From Roseovarius nitratireducens (GTDB taxonomy: Bacteria > Pseudomonadota > Alphaproteobacteria > Rhodobacterales > Rhodobacteraceae): a DNA stretch of 64,000 bases. A model generated the notes under the pieces. It had not been told where the DNA came from, made no database searches, and saw only the letters and a program-made list of their open reading frames with translations. The DNA lies in contig NZ_PDNI01000031.1 in NCBI RefSeq assembly GCF_002925845.1, forward strand, positions 1-64,000, written 5' to 3'. Positions 44,624 to 54,229 of the stretch are shown here, one piece after another. The position numbers and the translations under genes are program-made. Within the stretch, counting starts at the first letter, position 1. The number at the start of each line of letters is the position of its first letter.

Positions 44624-47600
44624 TGCGAATGCTGTGGCGCATATCGCTGGCGCTCGCGCTTCTCGCCGCGCCGCTTGCGGCGCAGGAGGAGACCGGCGGC
44701 GGCTTTCTCGAACGCACGATCGAGGACAACCTCTCGGGCGCCGGGCGCGAGGTGCGGATCACCGGCTTTGCCGGCGCGCTCTCGTCCCGAGCCAGTCTCC
44801 AGAGCCTGACCATCGCCGACGATGACGGCATCTGGCTCAGCCTGCGCAACGTCACGCTGGACTGGAGCCGCTCCGCCCTGTTGGCAGGCCGGGTCGAGGT
44901 CAACGCCCTGACCGCCGAGCAGATCACGCTCGCACGCCTGCCGGATGGCGGCCCCGCGATCAGCCCCGAGAATGCCGAGGCCACGCCCTTTGCTCTGCCC
45001 GACCTGCCCGTGTCGGTCAATATCGGCGAGATCAGCGCCGATACCCTGATCCTCGGCGCACCCGTTCTGGGCGAGGAAATTCGGCTGGAACTGTTCGGCA
45101 GCCTCTCGCTTGGCGGCGGTAATGGCACGGCAAAGATCGACGTCACCCGCCTCGACGGGCGCGGCGAAATCTCGCTCGATGCGAGCTTCGACGACGAAAC
45201 TCGCGTGCTGGCGCTCGATCTTTTGCTCGACGAGGCGCCAGGCGGCATCGCGTCCACGCTGCTCAACCTGCCCGACAGCCCGGCCATCGTGCTCTCGGTG
45301 CAGGGCGAGGCCCCGATCGACGATTATGCGGCCGACCTGCGGCTTGCCACCGACGGCGCCGACCGGCTGACGGGGCGCGTGACGCTCGACGGGGACGAAA
45401 CCGGTGGCACCCGTTTCAACGCCACGCTCGACGGCGACATCACACCGCTCATGGCCGAGGAGTACCGGCCCTTCTTTGGCGGGCGCACGGAACTCGTGCT
45501 TAGCGGCGCACGGGCCGTGGATGGCGCGCTCGATATCGACCGGCTCAGCCTCTCGGCGGCGCAGCTGGCGCTCGACGGCACGCTCGCGCTCGATTCGGCG
45601 GGCTGGCCCGTGCGATTCGACCTCACCGGCAATATCGGCGATGGCACGGTCCCGGTGCGCCTGCCCATTACAGGCCCGGCCGTCACGCTCGAAAAGGCCA
45701 CGATCGAGGCCAGTTATGACGCCGCCCGAGGTGATCGCTGGCGTGCGCGCATCGACCTGACCGACTTCACGCAGGCCGATCTCAGGCTCGACAGCGCCAC
45801 GCTGTCGGGCCTTGGCACCTTGCAGCGCAGCGCCCCGCGCGGCGTGACCGCTCTGGCGGAGTTCGACCTCACGGGGCTGGACCTTGCCGATCCCGCCCTC
45901 GCCCGCGCGGCGGGCACCGCGCTCTCGGGCCATGCCAGCCTGCAATGGACCCAAGGCGAGCCCCTGCTGCTGCGCGGCCTGCGCGTCGCCTCGGGCAACG
46001 CCACCCTCGCGGCCAATGGCCAGATCGCGGCGCTCGCCGAGGGGTTGCCCGTCGAGGGCACGGCCCGCATCGACGCGCCCGACCTCGCCCGCTTTGCCGA
46101 GCTGACGGGGCTGGACCTCGCGGGGGCGGCACAGGTTACGCTCACCGGCTCGGGTCGCCTTTTGGGCGGGGATTTCGACGTGGCGCTCGATGCCGGGACA
46201 GATGGTCTGGCGCTCGGGATCGCGCAGGTGGACCCGCTGATCGCGCACCCCGGCAGGCTCGCGCTCAGGGCGCGGCGCGACACGCAGGGCACCACGCTGG
46301 AGCGGCTCAGAATCGTCAACAGCGCGTTGGAGGCAAGCGCCTCGGGCAGACTGGACAGCGAAAGCGGCGCACTCGACGTCACAGCGGTGATCGCCGACCT
46401 GGGGCAGACCGACCGCCGCCTCGACGGCCCGGCGCGGCTCGAAGGCGGGATCGGCTGGCGGGCGGGCGGCGCGGTCACGTTCGACGGGGTCGAACTGACG
46501 GCGATGGGGGCCGAGATCGCTGGCACCGGCAGCGTCAAGCCCGAAGCCGAGGGCTTGCCGGTGACCGCGCGGCTGCGCATGGAGGCAGAGGATCTCGCGC
46601 GCTTTGCCGCGCTCGCCGGGATGCCGCTGCGGGGTCGGATCACCGGCACGCTGGAGGCCGAGGGCGCGCTGCAAGCCAAGCGGCTGGAGGTCGCGCTGGA
46701 GGCCGAGGGGCAAGACATTGCCACCGGGATCGCCGACCTTGACCGGCTGATCGCCGGGCGGCTGAACCTGAGTGCAGAGGCGCGCCGCACACCCGAGCGC
46801 ATCGAGATCGCCGATGTCGCCCTCACCACCCCGCAACTGGAGTTGAGCGCGCACGATGACGGTGCGGGCGGGCCGGTGCACGTTGAGGCGCGGCTGGCCA
46901 ATCTGGGCCTGTTCCTGCCCGAGTTTTCCGGCGCGCTGTCGGCGGGGGGCACGGTCGCGCTACACGGACCCGAGGCGCGGAGGATCGTGCTGGCGCTCGA
47001 CGCCACGGGGCCGGGCGGGACCACGGCGCGGGTGTCGGGCGATGTGCACGATTACGGCGCGCGGCTCGATCTTGCCGCCACGGGGCAACTGCCGCTGGCG
47101 CTGGTCAACGGTGCCATCCAGCCCAATGCGCTGTCGGGGAGTGCGGCGTTCGATCTGCGGGTGGAGGGCGCGCCGGGGCTGGCGGCGCTGGTGGGCACCG
47201 TCGAGGCGCGCGGCGCGCAGGTATCGGTGCCCGATGCCGGGCTGGCCATCGACGACCTGAGCGGCACCGCGCGGCTGGGCGGCAACCGGGTGGAGACCGA
47301 TTTCACCGCGCGCCTGCGCGCCGGCGGGAGTGTGGCCGTGACAGGGCCGATCTCGCTCGTCCCCGGGTATGACGCCGATCTGACAATCGAGCTGACCGAC
47401 GCGGTGCTGACCGACCGGCTGGTCTATACCACAACGGCGGATGGCACGGTGACTGTGCGCGGCCCGCTCATCGGTGGGGCGCGCATCGGCGGTGGGATAT
47501 TTCTGCAGGAGACCGAGATTCGCATCCCCTCGGGGCTTGGCCCCGAGACCGCCACGCTGCCGGAGCTGCGCCACGTGGGCGAGCCAGCCGCCTCGCGGAT

Positions 47601-48351
47601 CACGCGGGCGCGCGCGGGGCTGATCAAGACGGAGGCCGCGCGCGCGGCCCCTGCCCGCCCCTACCCGATCGATCTGACGATCAGCGCGCCTGCCCGTATA
47701 TTCGTGCGCGGGCGCGGGCTCGACGCCGAGCTAGGCGGGCGGCTGCGCGTCGGCGGCACCATCGCTTCGGTGGCACCGGCCGGCTTCTTCGGGCTGCGCC
47801 GGGGGCGGCTCGATATTCTGGGCAAGCGGCTGGAGCTGACCGAGGGGCGTGTGACGATGCAGGGCTCGCTCGACCCGTGGCTGCGCTTTGTCGCGGTGAC
47901 GGTGATCGACGATGTCGAGGTGCGGGTGATCATCGAGGGGCTGGCGAGCGCACCGGAGGTGACGTTCACCTCATCCCCCGACCTGCCACAGGAAGAGATC
48001 GTCGCGCGGCTCATCTTCGGGCGCGGGCTCGACAATATCTCGCCGTTGCAGGCCGCGCAGCTTGCCTCTGCGGTGGCGACGCTCTCGGGCGGGGGCAGCG
48101 ATCTGGTGGGGCGGTTGCGCGGCGGTTTCGGGCTGAGCGATCTCGACGTGACGCAGACCGCCGAGGGCGACACCGAGGTGAGCGCCGGGGCCTATATCTC
48201 GGACAACGTCTATACCGAGGTCACCGCCGACAGCGCTGGACGGCAGATGATCAACCTCAACCTCGACCTCACACGCAACCTGACTGCCAAGGGCAGTGCG
48301 TCGAATGACGGGGATACCGGGATCGGGCTGTTCTTCGAGAAGGATTACTGA
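44623..48351 (+). CDS. tamB: Translocation and assembly module inner-membrane protein TamB
   Basis: A very large (1242 aa) AsmA-like protein anchored in the inner membrane by an N-terminal signal-anchor (LWRISLALALLAAPLAAQ), with a long periplasmic beta-rich body of repeated taco-like strands and a C-terminal TamB domain (DUF490) in the last 300 residues (FLQETEIRIPSGLG, RGRGLDAELGGRLRVGG, QEEIVARLIFGRGLDNISPLQAAQLA). Such proteins bridge the periplasm, and recent work assigns them phospholipid transport. The ATG shares one base with the tamA stop. Confidence 0.94.
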   Translation: MRMLWRISLALALLAAPLAAQEETGGGFLERTIEDNLSGAGREVRITGFAGALSSRASLQSLTIADDDGIWLSLRNVTLDWSRSALLAGRVEVNALTAEQITLARLPDGGPAISPENAEATPFALPDLPVSVNIGEISADTLILGAPVLGEEIRLELFGSLSLGGGNGTAKIDVTRLDGRGEISLDASFDDETRVLALDLLLDEAPGGIASTLLNLPDSPAIVLSVQGEAPIDDYAADLRLATDGADRLTGRVTLDGDETGGTRFNATLDGDITPLMAEEYRPFFGGRTELVLSGARAVDGALDIDRLSLSAAQLALDGTLALDSAGWPVRFDLTGNIGDGTVPVRLPITGPAVTLEKATIEASYDAARGDRWRARIDLTDFTQADLRLDSATLSGLGTLQRSAPRGVTALAEFDLTGLDLADPALARAAGTALSGHASLQWTQGEPLLLRGLRVASGNATLAANGQIAALAEGLPVEGTARIDAPDLARFAELTGLDLAGAAQVTLTGSGRLLGGDFDVALDAGTDGLALGIAQVDPLIAHPGRLALRARRDTQGTTLERLRIVNSALEASASGRLDSESGALDVTAVIADLGQTDRRLDGPARLEGGIGWRAGGAVTFDGVELTAMGAEIAGTGSVKPEAEGLPVTARLRMEAEDLARFAALAGMPLRGRITGTLEAEGALQAKRLEVALEAEGQDIATGIADLDRLIAGRLNLSAEARRTPERIEIADVALTTPQLELSAHDDGAGGPVHVEARLANLGLFLPEFSGALSAGGTVALHGPEARRIVLALDATGPGGTTARVSGDVHDYGARLDLAATGQLPLALVNGAIQPNALSGSAAFDLRVEGAPGLAALVGTVEARGAQVSVPDAGLAIDDLSGTARLGGNRVETDFTARLRAGGSVAVTGPISLVPGYDADLTIELTDAVLTDRLVYTTTADGTVTVRGPLIGGARIGGGIFLQETEIRIPSGLGPETATLPELRHVGEPAASRITRARAGLIKTEAARAAPARPYPIDLTISAPARIFVRGRGLDAELGGRLRVGGTIASVAPAGFFGLRRGRLDILGKRLELTEGRVTMQGSLDPWLRFVAVTVIDDVEVRVIIEGLASAPEVTFTSSPDLPQEEIVARLIFGRGLDNISPLQAAQLASAVATLSGGGSDLVGRLRGGFGLSDLDVTQTAEGDTEVSAGAYISDNVYTEVTADSAGRQMINLNLDLTRNLTAKGSASNDGDTGIGLFFEKDY

Positions 48352-48370
48352 GGCGCGTCCTGCCTGCCAC

Positions 48371-48389
48371 CTGCCCGTTTTCCGGGCAG
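48371..48389 (+). terminator. Hairpin after tamB
   Basis: Seven-base arms CTGCCCG and CGGGCAG with a 5-nt T-rich loop, 20 bp after the tamB stop. No downstream T-run is seen, so termination strength is unclear, but position suits the end of the four-gene operon. Confidence 0.45.
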
Positions 48390-48459
48390 AAATGACTCGC
48401 CTTCCCGAGCGGCAATCTGCAACAGTATTCGGATCGGCCAGAACCTTGGGAGGGGTTAC

Positions 48460-50049
48460 TTGCGTTACATTCCGCTCATCATCAGTCTTGTCCTGATACC
48501 GGCGGGGATCGGGCTCGCGACCGCGCTGCCGTTCTGGGGCGGGTTGCTTGCGGGGATCGCGGGGATCGTCGCACTGATCGGGCTCTACGATTTTTTCCAG
48601 ACCCGGAGCGCGGTGCTCAAGAACTATCCCGTCTCGGCGCGGTTGCGCTTTATCTTCGAGCATTTCCGCCCCGAGATCCGGCAGTATTTTTTGGAAAGCG
48701 ACCACGAAGAGACCCCCTATTCACGCGAGCAGCGCGCGCTGGTCTATCGCCGCGCCAAGGGGATTGAGGGACTGCGCCCGTTCGGCACGCTGCGCAACGT
48801 GAACGAAATCGGGCATGAATGGATCAACCATTCGATGGCGCCGACGCATCTCGACAGCCATGATTTCCGCCACAGCATCGGCGGGCCGGACTGCACGAAA
48901 CCTTACGACGCCTCGCCGCTCAACATCTCGGGCATGTCCTACGGGGCGCTGTCGCCCAATGCCATCGAGTCGCTCAATTGGGGGGCACGGATCGGCGGAT
49001 TCGCCCACACCACCGGCGAGGGCTCGATCTCGCGGTTTCACCGCAAGCATGGCGGTGATCTGATCTGGCAGGTGGGCTCGGGCTATTTCGGCTGCCGCAC
49101 GCCCGAGGGCGCGTTCGATCCTGACCGTTTCGCCGAAACCGCCGCCGACGACCAGGTCAAGATGATCGAGATAAAGCTCAGCCAGGGCGCCAAGCCGGGG
49201 CATGGCGGCATCCTACCCGGGGCCAAGGTAAGCGAGGCCATCGCCGAGGCGCGAGGCGTGCGGGTGGGCGAGGATTGCATCAGCCCGCCGGGCCATTCGG
49301 AGTTTACCTCGCCCAAGGACCTGTGCGCCTTCATAGCAAAGCTGCGCGATCTGTCGGGCGGCAAGCCCGTTGGCATCAAGCTCTGCGTCGGGCATCCGTG
49401 GGAATTCTTTGCCATGGCCAAGGCGTTTCACGAGACCGGCATCACGCCGGATTTCATCACCATCGACGGGGCCGAGGGCGGCACCGGCGCGGCGCCTGCG
49501 GAATTCGCCGACCACAAGGGCGCGCCCATTCGCGAGGGGCTGATGCTGGTGCATAACACGCTTGTCGGCATGGGGCTGCGCGATCGCATCCGGCTCATCG
49601 TGTCAGGCAAACTGATCAGCGCGTTCGACATGTGCCGGATGTTCGCGCTCGGCGCGGATGGCTGCAATATCGCGCGCGGCTTCATGTTCGCGGTGGGGTG
49701 CATCCAGGCGCAGGTGTGCCATTCGGGCAAGTGCCCAACCGGTGTGACCACGCAGGATCCGGGGCGGTATCGCGCGCTGGTGGTGGCGGACAAGTATCAG
49801 CGCGTCGCCAATTTCCACCGCAACACGATGGTGGCGCTCAAGGAGGCGGTGGAATCCTCGGGGCTGATCTCTCCGCTGGATTTCACCCCGCATCACCTGA
49901 TGATCCGCGTCAGCAGCCGCGAGGTGCGCTCGGCCGCCAGCCAGTACCTGTGGCTGGAGCCGGGAGAGTTGCTGTCGGGCGAGGTGAGCCACCCGGCTTT
50001 TACCAAGTACTGGGATCGCGCCCACGCCGATACCTTCGCCTTTACCTGA
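48460..50049 (+). CDS. FMN-binding glutamate-synthase-family protein
   Basis: A 529-aa protein with two N-terminal membrane helices (about residues 4-45) and a large domain homologous to the FMN/Fe-S half of glutamate synthase (GltB central region): NISGMSYGALSPNAIESLNWGA, GGDLIWQVGSGYFGCR, IKLSQGAKPGHGGILPG, and IDGAEGGTGAAP. Cysteines in GCIQAQVCHSGKCPTG match the 3Fe-4S motif. It lacks the glutamine amidotransferase domain, so it is not a full glutamate synthase; its reaction is unknown. The TTG start is supported by GGGAGGGG just upstream. Confidence 0.9.
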   Translation: MRYIPLIISLVLIPAGIGLATALPFWGGLLAGIAGIVALIGLYDFFQTRSAVLKNYPVSARLRFIFEHFRPEIRQYFLESDHEETPYSREQRALVYRRAKGIEGLRPFGTLRNVNEIGHEWINHSMAPTHLDSHDFRHSIGGPDCTKPYDASPLNISGMSYGALSPNAIESLNWGARIGGFAHTTGEGSISRFHRKHGGDLIWQVGSGYFGCRTPEGAFDPDRFAETAADDQVKMIEIKLSQGAKPGHGGILPGAKVSEAIAEARGVRVGEDCISPPGHSEFTSPKDLCAFIAKLRDLSGGKPVGIKLCVGHPWEFFAMAKAFHETGITPDFITIDGAEGGTGAAPAEFADHKGAPIREGLMLVHNTLVGMGLRDRIRLIVSGKLISAFDMCRMFALGADGCNIARGFMFAVGCIQAQVCHSGKCPTGVTTQDPGRYRALVVADKYQRVANFHRNTMVALKEAVESSGLISPLDFTPHHLMIRVSSREVRSAASQYLWLEPGELLSGEVSHPAFTKYWDRAHADTFAFT

Positions 50050-50052
50050 GCC

Positions 50053-50391
50053 ATGCCCGATCCCGTCTCGTCGATCCGCAATCTCGGCCCCGCGTCCGAT
50101 GCCGCCTATGCCCGCGCCGGGATCACCAGCGCCGGGATGCTGCGCGAGATGGGGGCGGACGCGGGCTATGAGGCGCTGTTGCGCAGCGGGGCGCGACCGC
50201 ATTTCATCGCGTATTATGCCATGGTGATGGGGCTTCAGGGTCGGCCGTGGAACGATTGCCAGGGTGCCGAGAAGACGGCGCTGCGCGCCCGGTTCGACGC
50301 GATCAAGGCGCGGGTCGCCGCGGGCGGCGAGACGCCCGATGCCGCGATCGAGGCCGAGCTCGACAGGATCGGGACGGGCGTGAGGAGGTAG
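50053..50391 (+). CDS. TfoX C-terminal domain protein
   Basis: A 112-aa protein matching the TfoX C-terminal (helix-hairpin-helix-like) domain: SIRNLGPASDAAYARAGITSAGMLREMGADAGYEALL. The TfoX N-terminal domain associated with competence regulation is absent. It begins 3 bp after the preceding stop, indicating co-transcription with the glutamate-synthase-like gene. Function is unknown in this stand-alone form. Confidence 0.8.
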   Translation: MPDPVSSIRNLGPASDAAYARAGITSAGMLREMGADAGYEALLRSGARPHFIAYYAMVMGLQGRPWNDCQGAEKTALRARFDAIKARVAAGGETPDAAIEAELDRIGTGVRR

Positions 50392-50695
50392 CGGGCTGAC
50401 GGCGGGGATTTGGAGTGAAGCGGTCGTTGGGCATTTGGCGATGAGCCGCGCAGCGCCCGACCGCCGGGTGGGCGCAAACCCGGCTACGCTCTGCGATTTA
50501 TGGTGCAAGATACCTCTTATATTTCCGCTACTTGAAGCGTTGCAGAAGCGCCCGCCCGTCCGGGCGGTCGGGCGCTCGCGCGGCGGCGTGCAAGCACGCC
50601 TTGTCCCGCGCGGGGTGGGTGGCGAGTGGCGGGTTCAGACCACAAGCCGTCGCGACCCACAGCCCTTTTGGCCGGTCCTCACCAAGGGACGGCGC
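50392..50695. other. Intergenic region between convergent genes
   Basis: A 304-bp gene-free stretch between the stops of the TfoX-domain gene and the DMT permease. It contains one strong hairpin (50547-50576) and a less GC-rich patch near 50500-50530. I found no coding frame with good features, and no tRNA cloverleaf. Confidence 0.6.
50547..50576. terminator. GC-rich bidirectional hairpin
   Basis: Outer arms AGCGCCCG and CGGGCGCT enclose inner arms CCCG and CGGG with a 2-nt loop and a 4-nt bulge. Lies midway between convergent stops; no T-run follows on either side, so it is a structure-only terminator candidate. Confidence 0.5.
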
Positions 50696-51625
50696 TCAGA
50701 CTTTTGTTGCCGACACCGGCGGCGTCACGCGGCGCTTGAGCATCGCCTCGCGCCACGAGATGAAGCTGACGGAGGCGACGATCACCGTGCCGCCGAGCAC
50801 CACGAACGGGTCCACCCCCTCGCCGAACACCACCGCGCCGAGGATCACCGCCCAGACCAGTTGCAGGAAGGTCACCGGCTGCGTCACCGTCAGCGGCGCG
50901 GCACGGAACGCGAGCGTCATGGTGTAGTGCCCCCCGGTGGCGAGGCAGGCCACGCAAAAGAGCACGGCCAGCTCCCACATGGTGGGCGGCACCCAGACCG
51001 CCCAGGCGAGCGGCGCGAGACCCAGCGTGACGAAGATCGACAGCATCGAGACGACCACTCCCGCGCTCACCCGGCCAGAGATCATCTTGGCCAGCAGGTA
51101 GGAGCCGCCGAAGAACACCGCGGTGAACAGCATCGCCAGATGCCCCGCTCCGACCTCGCGAAAGCCGGGGCGCAGGATGATCAGTGCCCCGCAGAGCGCC
51201 ACCACCACTGCCATCACCCGCCGCAGCGCCAGCCGCTCGCCCAGAAAGAGCGCGGCGCCCAGCGTGACGTAGATGGGCGAGAGGTAATTCATCGCGGTGA
51301 CATCGGCGATCGGGATGCGTGCCATCGCGTAGAACCACAGCGCCACCCCTGCCGTGTGGAACGCCCCGCGCGCGCCGATGAGGCCCCATGTGCCCCGGTC
51401 GAGACGCAGATCGCGCAGCGTGGCGAGCATCGGCAGGAGAAAGACCAGTCCCATCGCGTAGCGCAGGAATGCCGCCTGCGGCGCGGGCACCCGCGTGCCC
51501 AGCACCTTTACGAGCGCCGTGACCCCCACGAAGAGGAGCCCCGTCACCACCATCCAGAATATGCCCCAGCCGGGGCGCGCGGCGTCCTCCGCCGAAATAC
51601 CCACATTCGCGCTCATGGATGGCAT
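50696..51625 (-). CDS. DMT superfamily (EamA-type) transporter
   Basis: A 309-aa membrane protein with ten predicted helices in two EamA repeats. Characteristic pieces are RYAMGLVFLLPM, DVTAMNYLSPIYVTLGAALFLGERL at the end of the first repeat and QPVTFLQLVWAVILGAVVFGEGV in the second. Members export metabolites such as amino acids; substrate is unknown here. The ATG at 51625 follows AAGG 9 nt upstream; a second ATG three codons on is an alternative. Confidence 0.9.
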   Translation of the reverse strand: MPSMSANVGISAEDAARPGWGIFWMVVTGLLFVGVTALVKVLGTRVPAPQAAFLRYAMGLVFLLPMLATLRDLRLDRGTWGLIGARGAFHTAGVALWFYAMARIPIADVTAMNYLSPIYVTLGAALFLGERLALRRVMAVVVALCGALIILRPGFREVGAGHLAMLFTAVFFGGSYLLAKMISGRVSAGVVVSMLSIFVTLGLAPLAWAVWVPPTMWELAVLFCVACLATGGHYTMTLAFRAAPLTVTQPVTFLQLVWAVILGAVVFGEGVDPFVVLGGTVIVASVSFISWREAMLKRRVTPPVSATKV

Positions 51626-51713
51626 TAACTCACGCCTTGCACGAACTGTCGAGCGCGCGGGGCGCGGTTTGCCATGCATGGGGCGCAAGGCCGGTCTTGC
51701 GCGAATGCATGGC

Positions 51714-52640
51714 TCAGGGCAACGGAATATACTCGTCCGCGTCACCCGGCGGCAGGCGAAAGCGCGCGCGGTCGCCCCCAGCCCAATCCGCCTTGGCCGC
51801 CTCGATCCGTTCGCGGGACGAGGCCACGAAATTCCACCAGATATAGCGCGGTCCCGCCAGCGTCTCGCCGCCCAGCACGATGAGCCGCGCGCCGCCCTCG
51901 CCCGCGCGCAGGGACATCCGGTCGCCGGGGCGAAACACCATCATCCGCCCGGCCTCGAACACCTGCCCGGCGATCTCGACCGTGCCCGCGACCACGTAGA
52001 TGCCGCGATCCTCGTGATCGTCGGGCAGCGGCAGCGCCGCCCCCGGATCAAGCCGCGCATCGGCATAGACCATCTCGGAGAAGGTGTGCACCGGCGCGCG
52101 CGCGCCCCAGCCCCGCCCCATGATGAGGCGGATCTGTGCGCCTGAATCGTCCAGCACCGGCAGCACGTCCGCCCCGTGATGCTCGAAACTGGCGGCGCGC
52201 TCTTCCTCGCGCTCGGGTAGCGCCACCCATGTCTGGATGCCGAAGAGGCGGCTCTCGCCCCGGCGGGTGGCCGCGCTGGTGCGCTCGGAATGGGTGACGC
52301 CGCGGCCCGCCACCATCCAGTTGACCGCGCCGGGGTGGATCATCTGGTCGGTGCCGAGGCTGTCGCGATGCTGAAACTCGCCCTCGAACAGGTAGGTCAC
52401 CGTGCCGAGGCCGATATGGGGATGCGGGCGCACGTCGATGCCCTGCCCGGTCAGGAACTCTGCCGGGCCCATCTGGTCGAAGAAGATGAAAGGGCCGACC
52501 ATCTGCCGCCGCGGCGCGGGCAGCGCGCGGCGCACCGCGAAGCCGCCGATATCGCGGGCGCGCGGCACGATCACCGTCTCGATGGCGTCCATCTCGTCCG
52601 CCGCGGGGCATTTTGGCTCGAGCCCGGGGTTCCAGCTCAT
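51714..52640 (-). CDS. Pirin family protein
   Basis: A 308-aa cupin-fold protein. Pirins bind iron in the N-terminal cupin through histidines in RPHPHIGLGTVTYLFEGEFQHRDS; some have quercetin-2,3-dioxygenase activity, others are regulators. The C-terminal pirin domain is present (GPRYIWWNFVASSRERIE). AAGGAGGAC ribosome binding site precedes the ATG. It starts a short series with no obvious functional partners. Confidence 0.93.
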   Translation of the reverse strand: MSWNPGLEPKCPAADEMDAIETVIVPRARDIGGFAVRRALPAPRRQMVGPFIFFDQMGPAEFLTGQGIDVRPHPHIGLGTVTYLFEGEFQHRDSLGTDQMIHPGAVNWMVAGRGVTHSERTSAATRRGESRLFGIQTWVALPEREEERAASFEHHGADVLPVLDDSGAQIRLIMGRGWGARAPVHTFSEMVYADARLDPGAALPLPDDHEDRGIYVVAGTVEIAGQVFEAGRMMVFRPGDRMSLRAGEGGARLIVLGGETLAGPRYIWWNFVASSRERIEAAKADWAGGDRARFRLPPGDADEYIPLP

Positions 52641-52727
52641 CGCGTGTCCTCCTTGCTGAACGGGACAAGGCTAGCACGATCGCGCCGACATGCTGAGCCC
52701 CGCCGCCGCACAACGCCTGTGCAACCC

Positions 52728-53321
52728 TCAGCCCAGCAGCAGCCCCGCCGCGATCGTCCACATCACCGCCCCCACCAGTGCGTCGAGCACCCGCCAGCTC
52801 ATGGGGCGGCGAAAGAACGGGGCGAGCAGGCGCGCGCCAAAGCCCAAGCCGAAGAAGAACACGAAGCTCGCACCGACGGCGCCTGCGCCGAATCCCAGCC
52901 GGTTCTCGTATTGCGCCGAGACCGAGCCCAGGAGCACGACTGTATCGAGATAGACATGGGGGTTGAGCCAGGTGAGCGCGAGACAGGTGAGCACCGCGCG
53001 TGCGCGGCTGCCCGCGCCCGGGCCCGCCTCGAGCACCTCGCCGCCGCGCCACGCGGCAAAGAAGGCGCGCGCGCCGTAAACCAGCAGGAAGGCCGCGCCG
53101 CCATAGCGCATAACCCGCTCCAGCCCCGGCACCGCCTCGGCCAGCGCGCCGAAGCCCGCGACCCCGGCGGCCACCAGCACCGCGTCCGACAGCGCGCAGA
53201 CCAGCACCACGGCGAGCACATGCTCGCGCCGCAAGCCCTGCCGCAGCACGAAGGCGTTCTGTGCCCCGATCGCGAGGATCAAGGAGAACCCCAGCGCGAA
53301 GCCTGCCACCGCTGCCTGCAT
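52728..53321 (-). CDS. LysE/ArgO-type amino acid exporter
   Basis: A 197-aa inner-membrane protein of the LysE superfamily with about six helices. The N-terminal FALGFSLILAIGAQNAFVLRQGL and central LALTWLNPHVYLDTVVLLGSVS match the LysE/ArgO branch that exports lysine or arginine. GAAGGGG precedes the ATG. Usually paired with a LysG/ArgP regulator; none is adjacent here. Confidence 0.92.
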   Translation of the reverse strand: MQAAVAGFALGFSLILAIGAQNAFVLRQGLRREHVLAVVLVCALSDAVLVAAGVAGFGALAEAVPGLERVMRYGGAAFLLVYGARAFFAAWRGGEVLEAGPGAGSRARAVLTCLALTWLNPHVYLDTVVLLGSVSAQYENRLGFGAGAVGASFVFFFGLGFGARLLAPFFRRPMSWRVLDALVGAVMWTIAAGLLLG

Positions 53322-53376
53322 GTTCTGCCCCTTCTTGCCTGCGGAACGAGCCGGACAGGCCCCGCAGCACGGATGG

Positions 53377-54117
53377 TCAGAGCTGCGCCATCACCTCGTC
53401 GGAGGCCTCGAAATTGGTGGTGACGCGCTGCACGTCGTCGTCATCCTCCAGCGCCTCGATCAGCTTCATCAGCTTTTGCATGGTCTCGAGGTCCATCTCG
53501 GTCGTGGTGGTGGGTTTCCACACCAGGCGGGTCGATTCGCTCTCGCCGAGATCGGCCTCGAGCGCGGTCGAGACGTCATTGAGATCCGTGTCGGCGCACC
53601 AGATCACGTGGCCATCCTCGGAGCTCTCGACATCCTCGGCACCCGCCTCGATGGCGGCCATCATCACCGTGTCGGCGTCACCGGCATCGGCCGGGTAGAT
53701 CACTTCGCCCTTGCGTTCGAACATGAAGCCGACGCTGCCGGTCTCGCCCAGGTTGCCGCCGTTCTTTGAAAACGTCGAGCGCACGCTGGACGCGGTGCGG
53801 TTGCGGTTGTCGGTCATCGCCTCGACGATCACCGCCACGCCGCCGGGGCCATAGCCCTCGTAGCGGATTTCCTCGTAATCCTCGGCGTCGCCGCCGCTCG
53901 CCTTCTTGATGGCGCGCTCGATATTGTCCTTGGGCATCGACTGCGCCTTGGCCTCCTTGATGGCCAGGCGCAGACGCGGGTTCTTTTCCGGGTCCGGGTC
54001 GCCCATCTTGGCGGCGACGGTAATTTCCTTGGAAAACTTGGAAAAGAGCTTTGCCCGGACGGCGTCCTGCCGCCCCTTGCGATGCTGGATATTCGCCCAC
54101 TTGGAATGGCCGGCCAT
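53377..54117 (-). CDS. YebC/PmpR family protein (TACO1-like)
   Basis: A 246-aa protein of the YebC family, known as transcription regulators and, more recently, as factors easing ribosome stalling on proline-rich sequences. It starts [19 protein letters not shown], a family hallmark, and includes [12 protein letters not shown] and [22 protein letters not shown]. The ATG at 54117 follows GAGGACCTC. The upstream extension of the frame lacks family similarity. Confidence 0.95.
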   Translation of the reverse strand: MAGHSKWANIQHRKGRQDAVRAKLFSKFSKEITVAAKMGDPDPEKNPRLRLAIKEAKAQSMPKDNIERAIKKASGGDAEDYEEIRYEGYGPGGVAVIVEAMTDNRNRTASSVRSTFSKNGGNLGETGSVGFMFERKGEVIYPADAGDADTVMMAAIEAGAEDVESSEDGHVIWCADTDLNDVSTALEADLGESESTRLVWKPTTTTEMDLETMQKLMKLIEALEDDDDVQRVTTNFEASDEVMAQL

Positions 54118-54229
54118 GAGGTCCTCTTGTCGGATGCTGGAAATCTGAGGTCTTTTATCCGCTGTCGGCGCGCGGGGCAACGCCCCAAACTCACTGTGCC
54201 GGGCGGGTCGGCACGGGCGGTCGGCTATC

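Noticed and set aside
44596-46881. Long antisense frame opposite tamB
   Set aside because: Same reason: no domain, biased composition, fully overlapped by a confident gene.
50392-50695. Possible tRNA or small RNA gene
   Set aside because: No cloverleaf arms or conserved TTC loop pattern could be assembled; only a terminator-like hairpin is clear.
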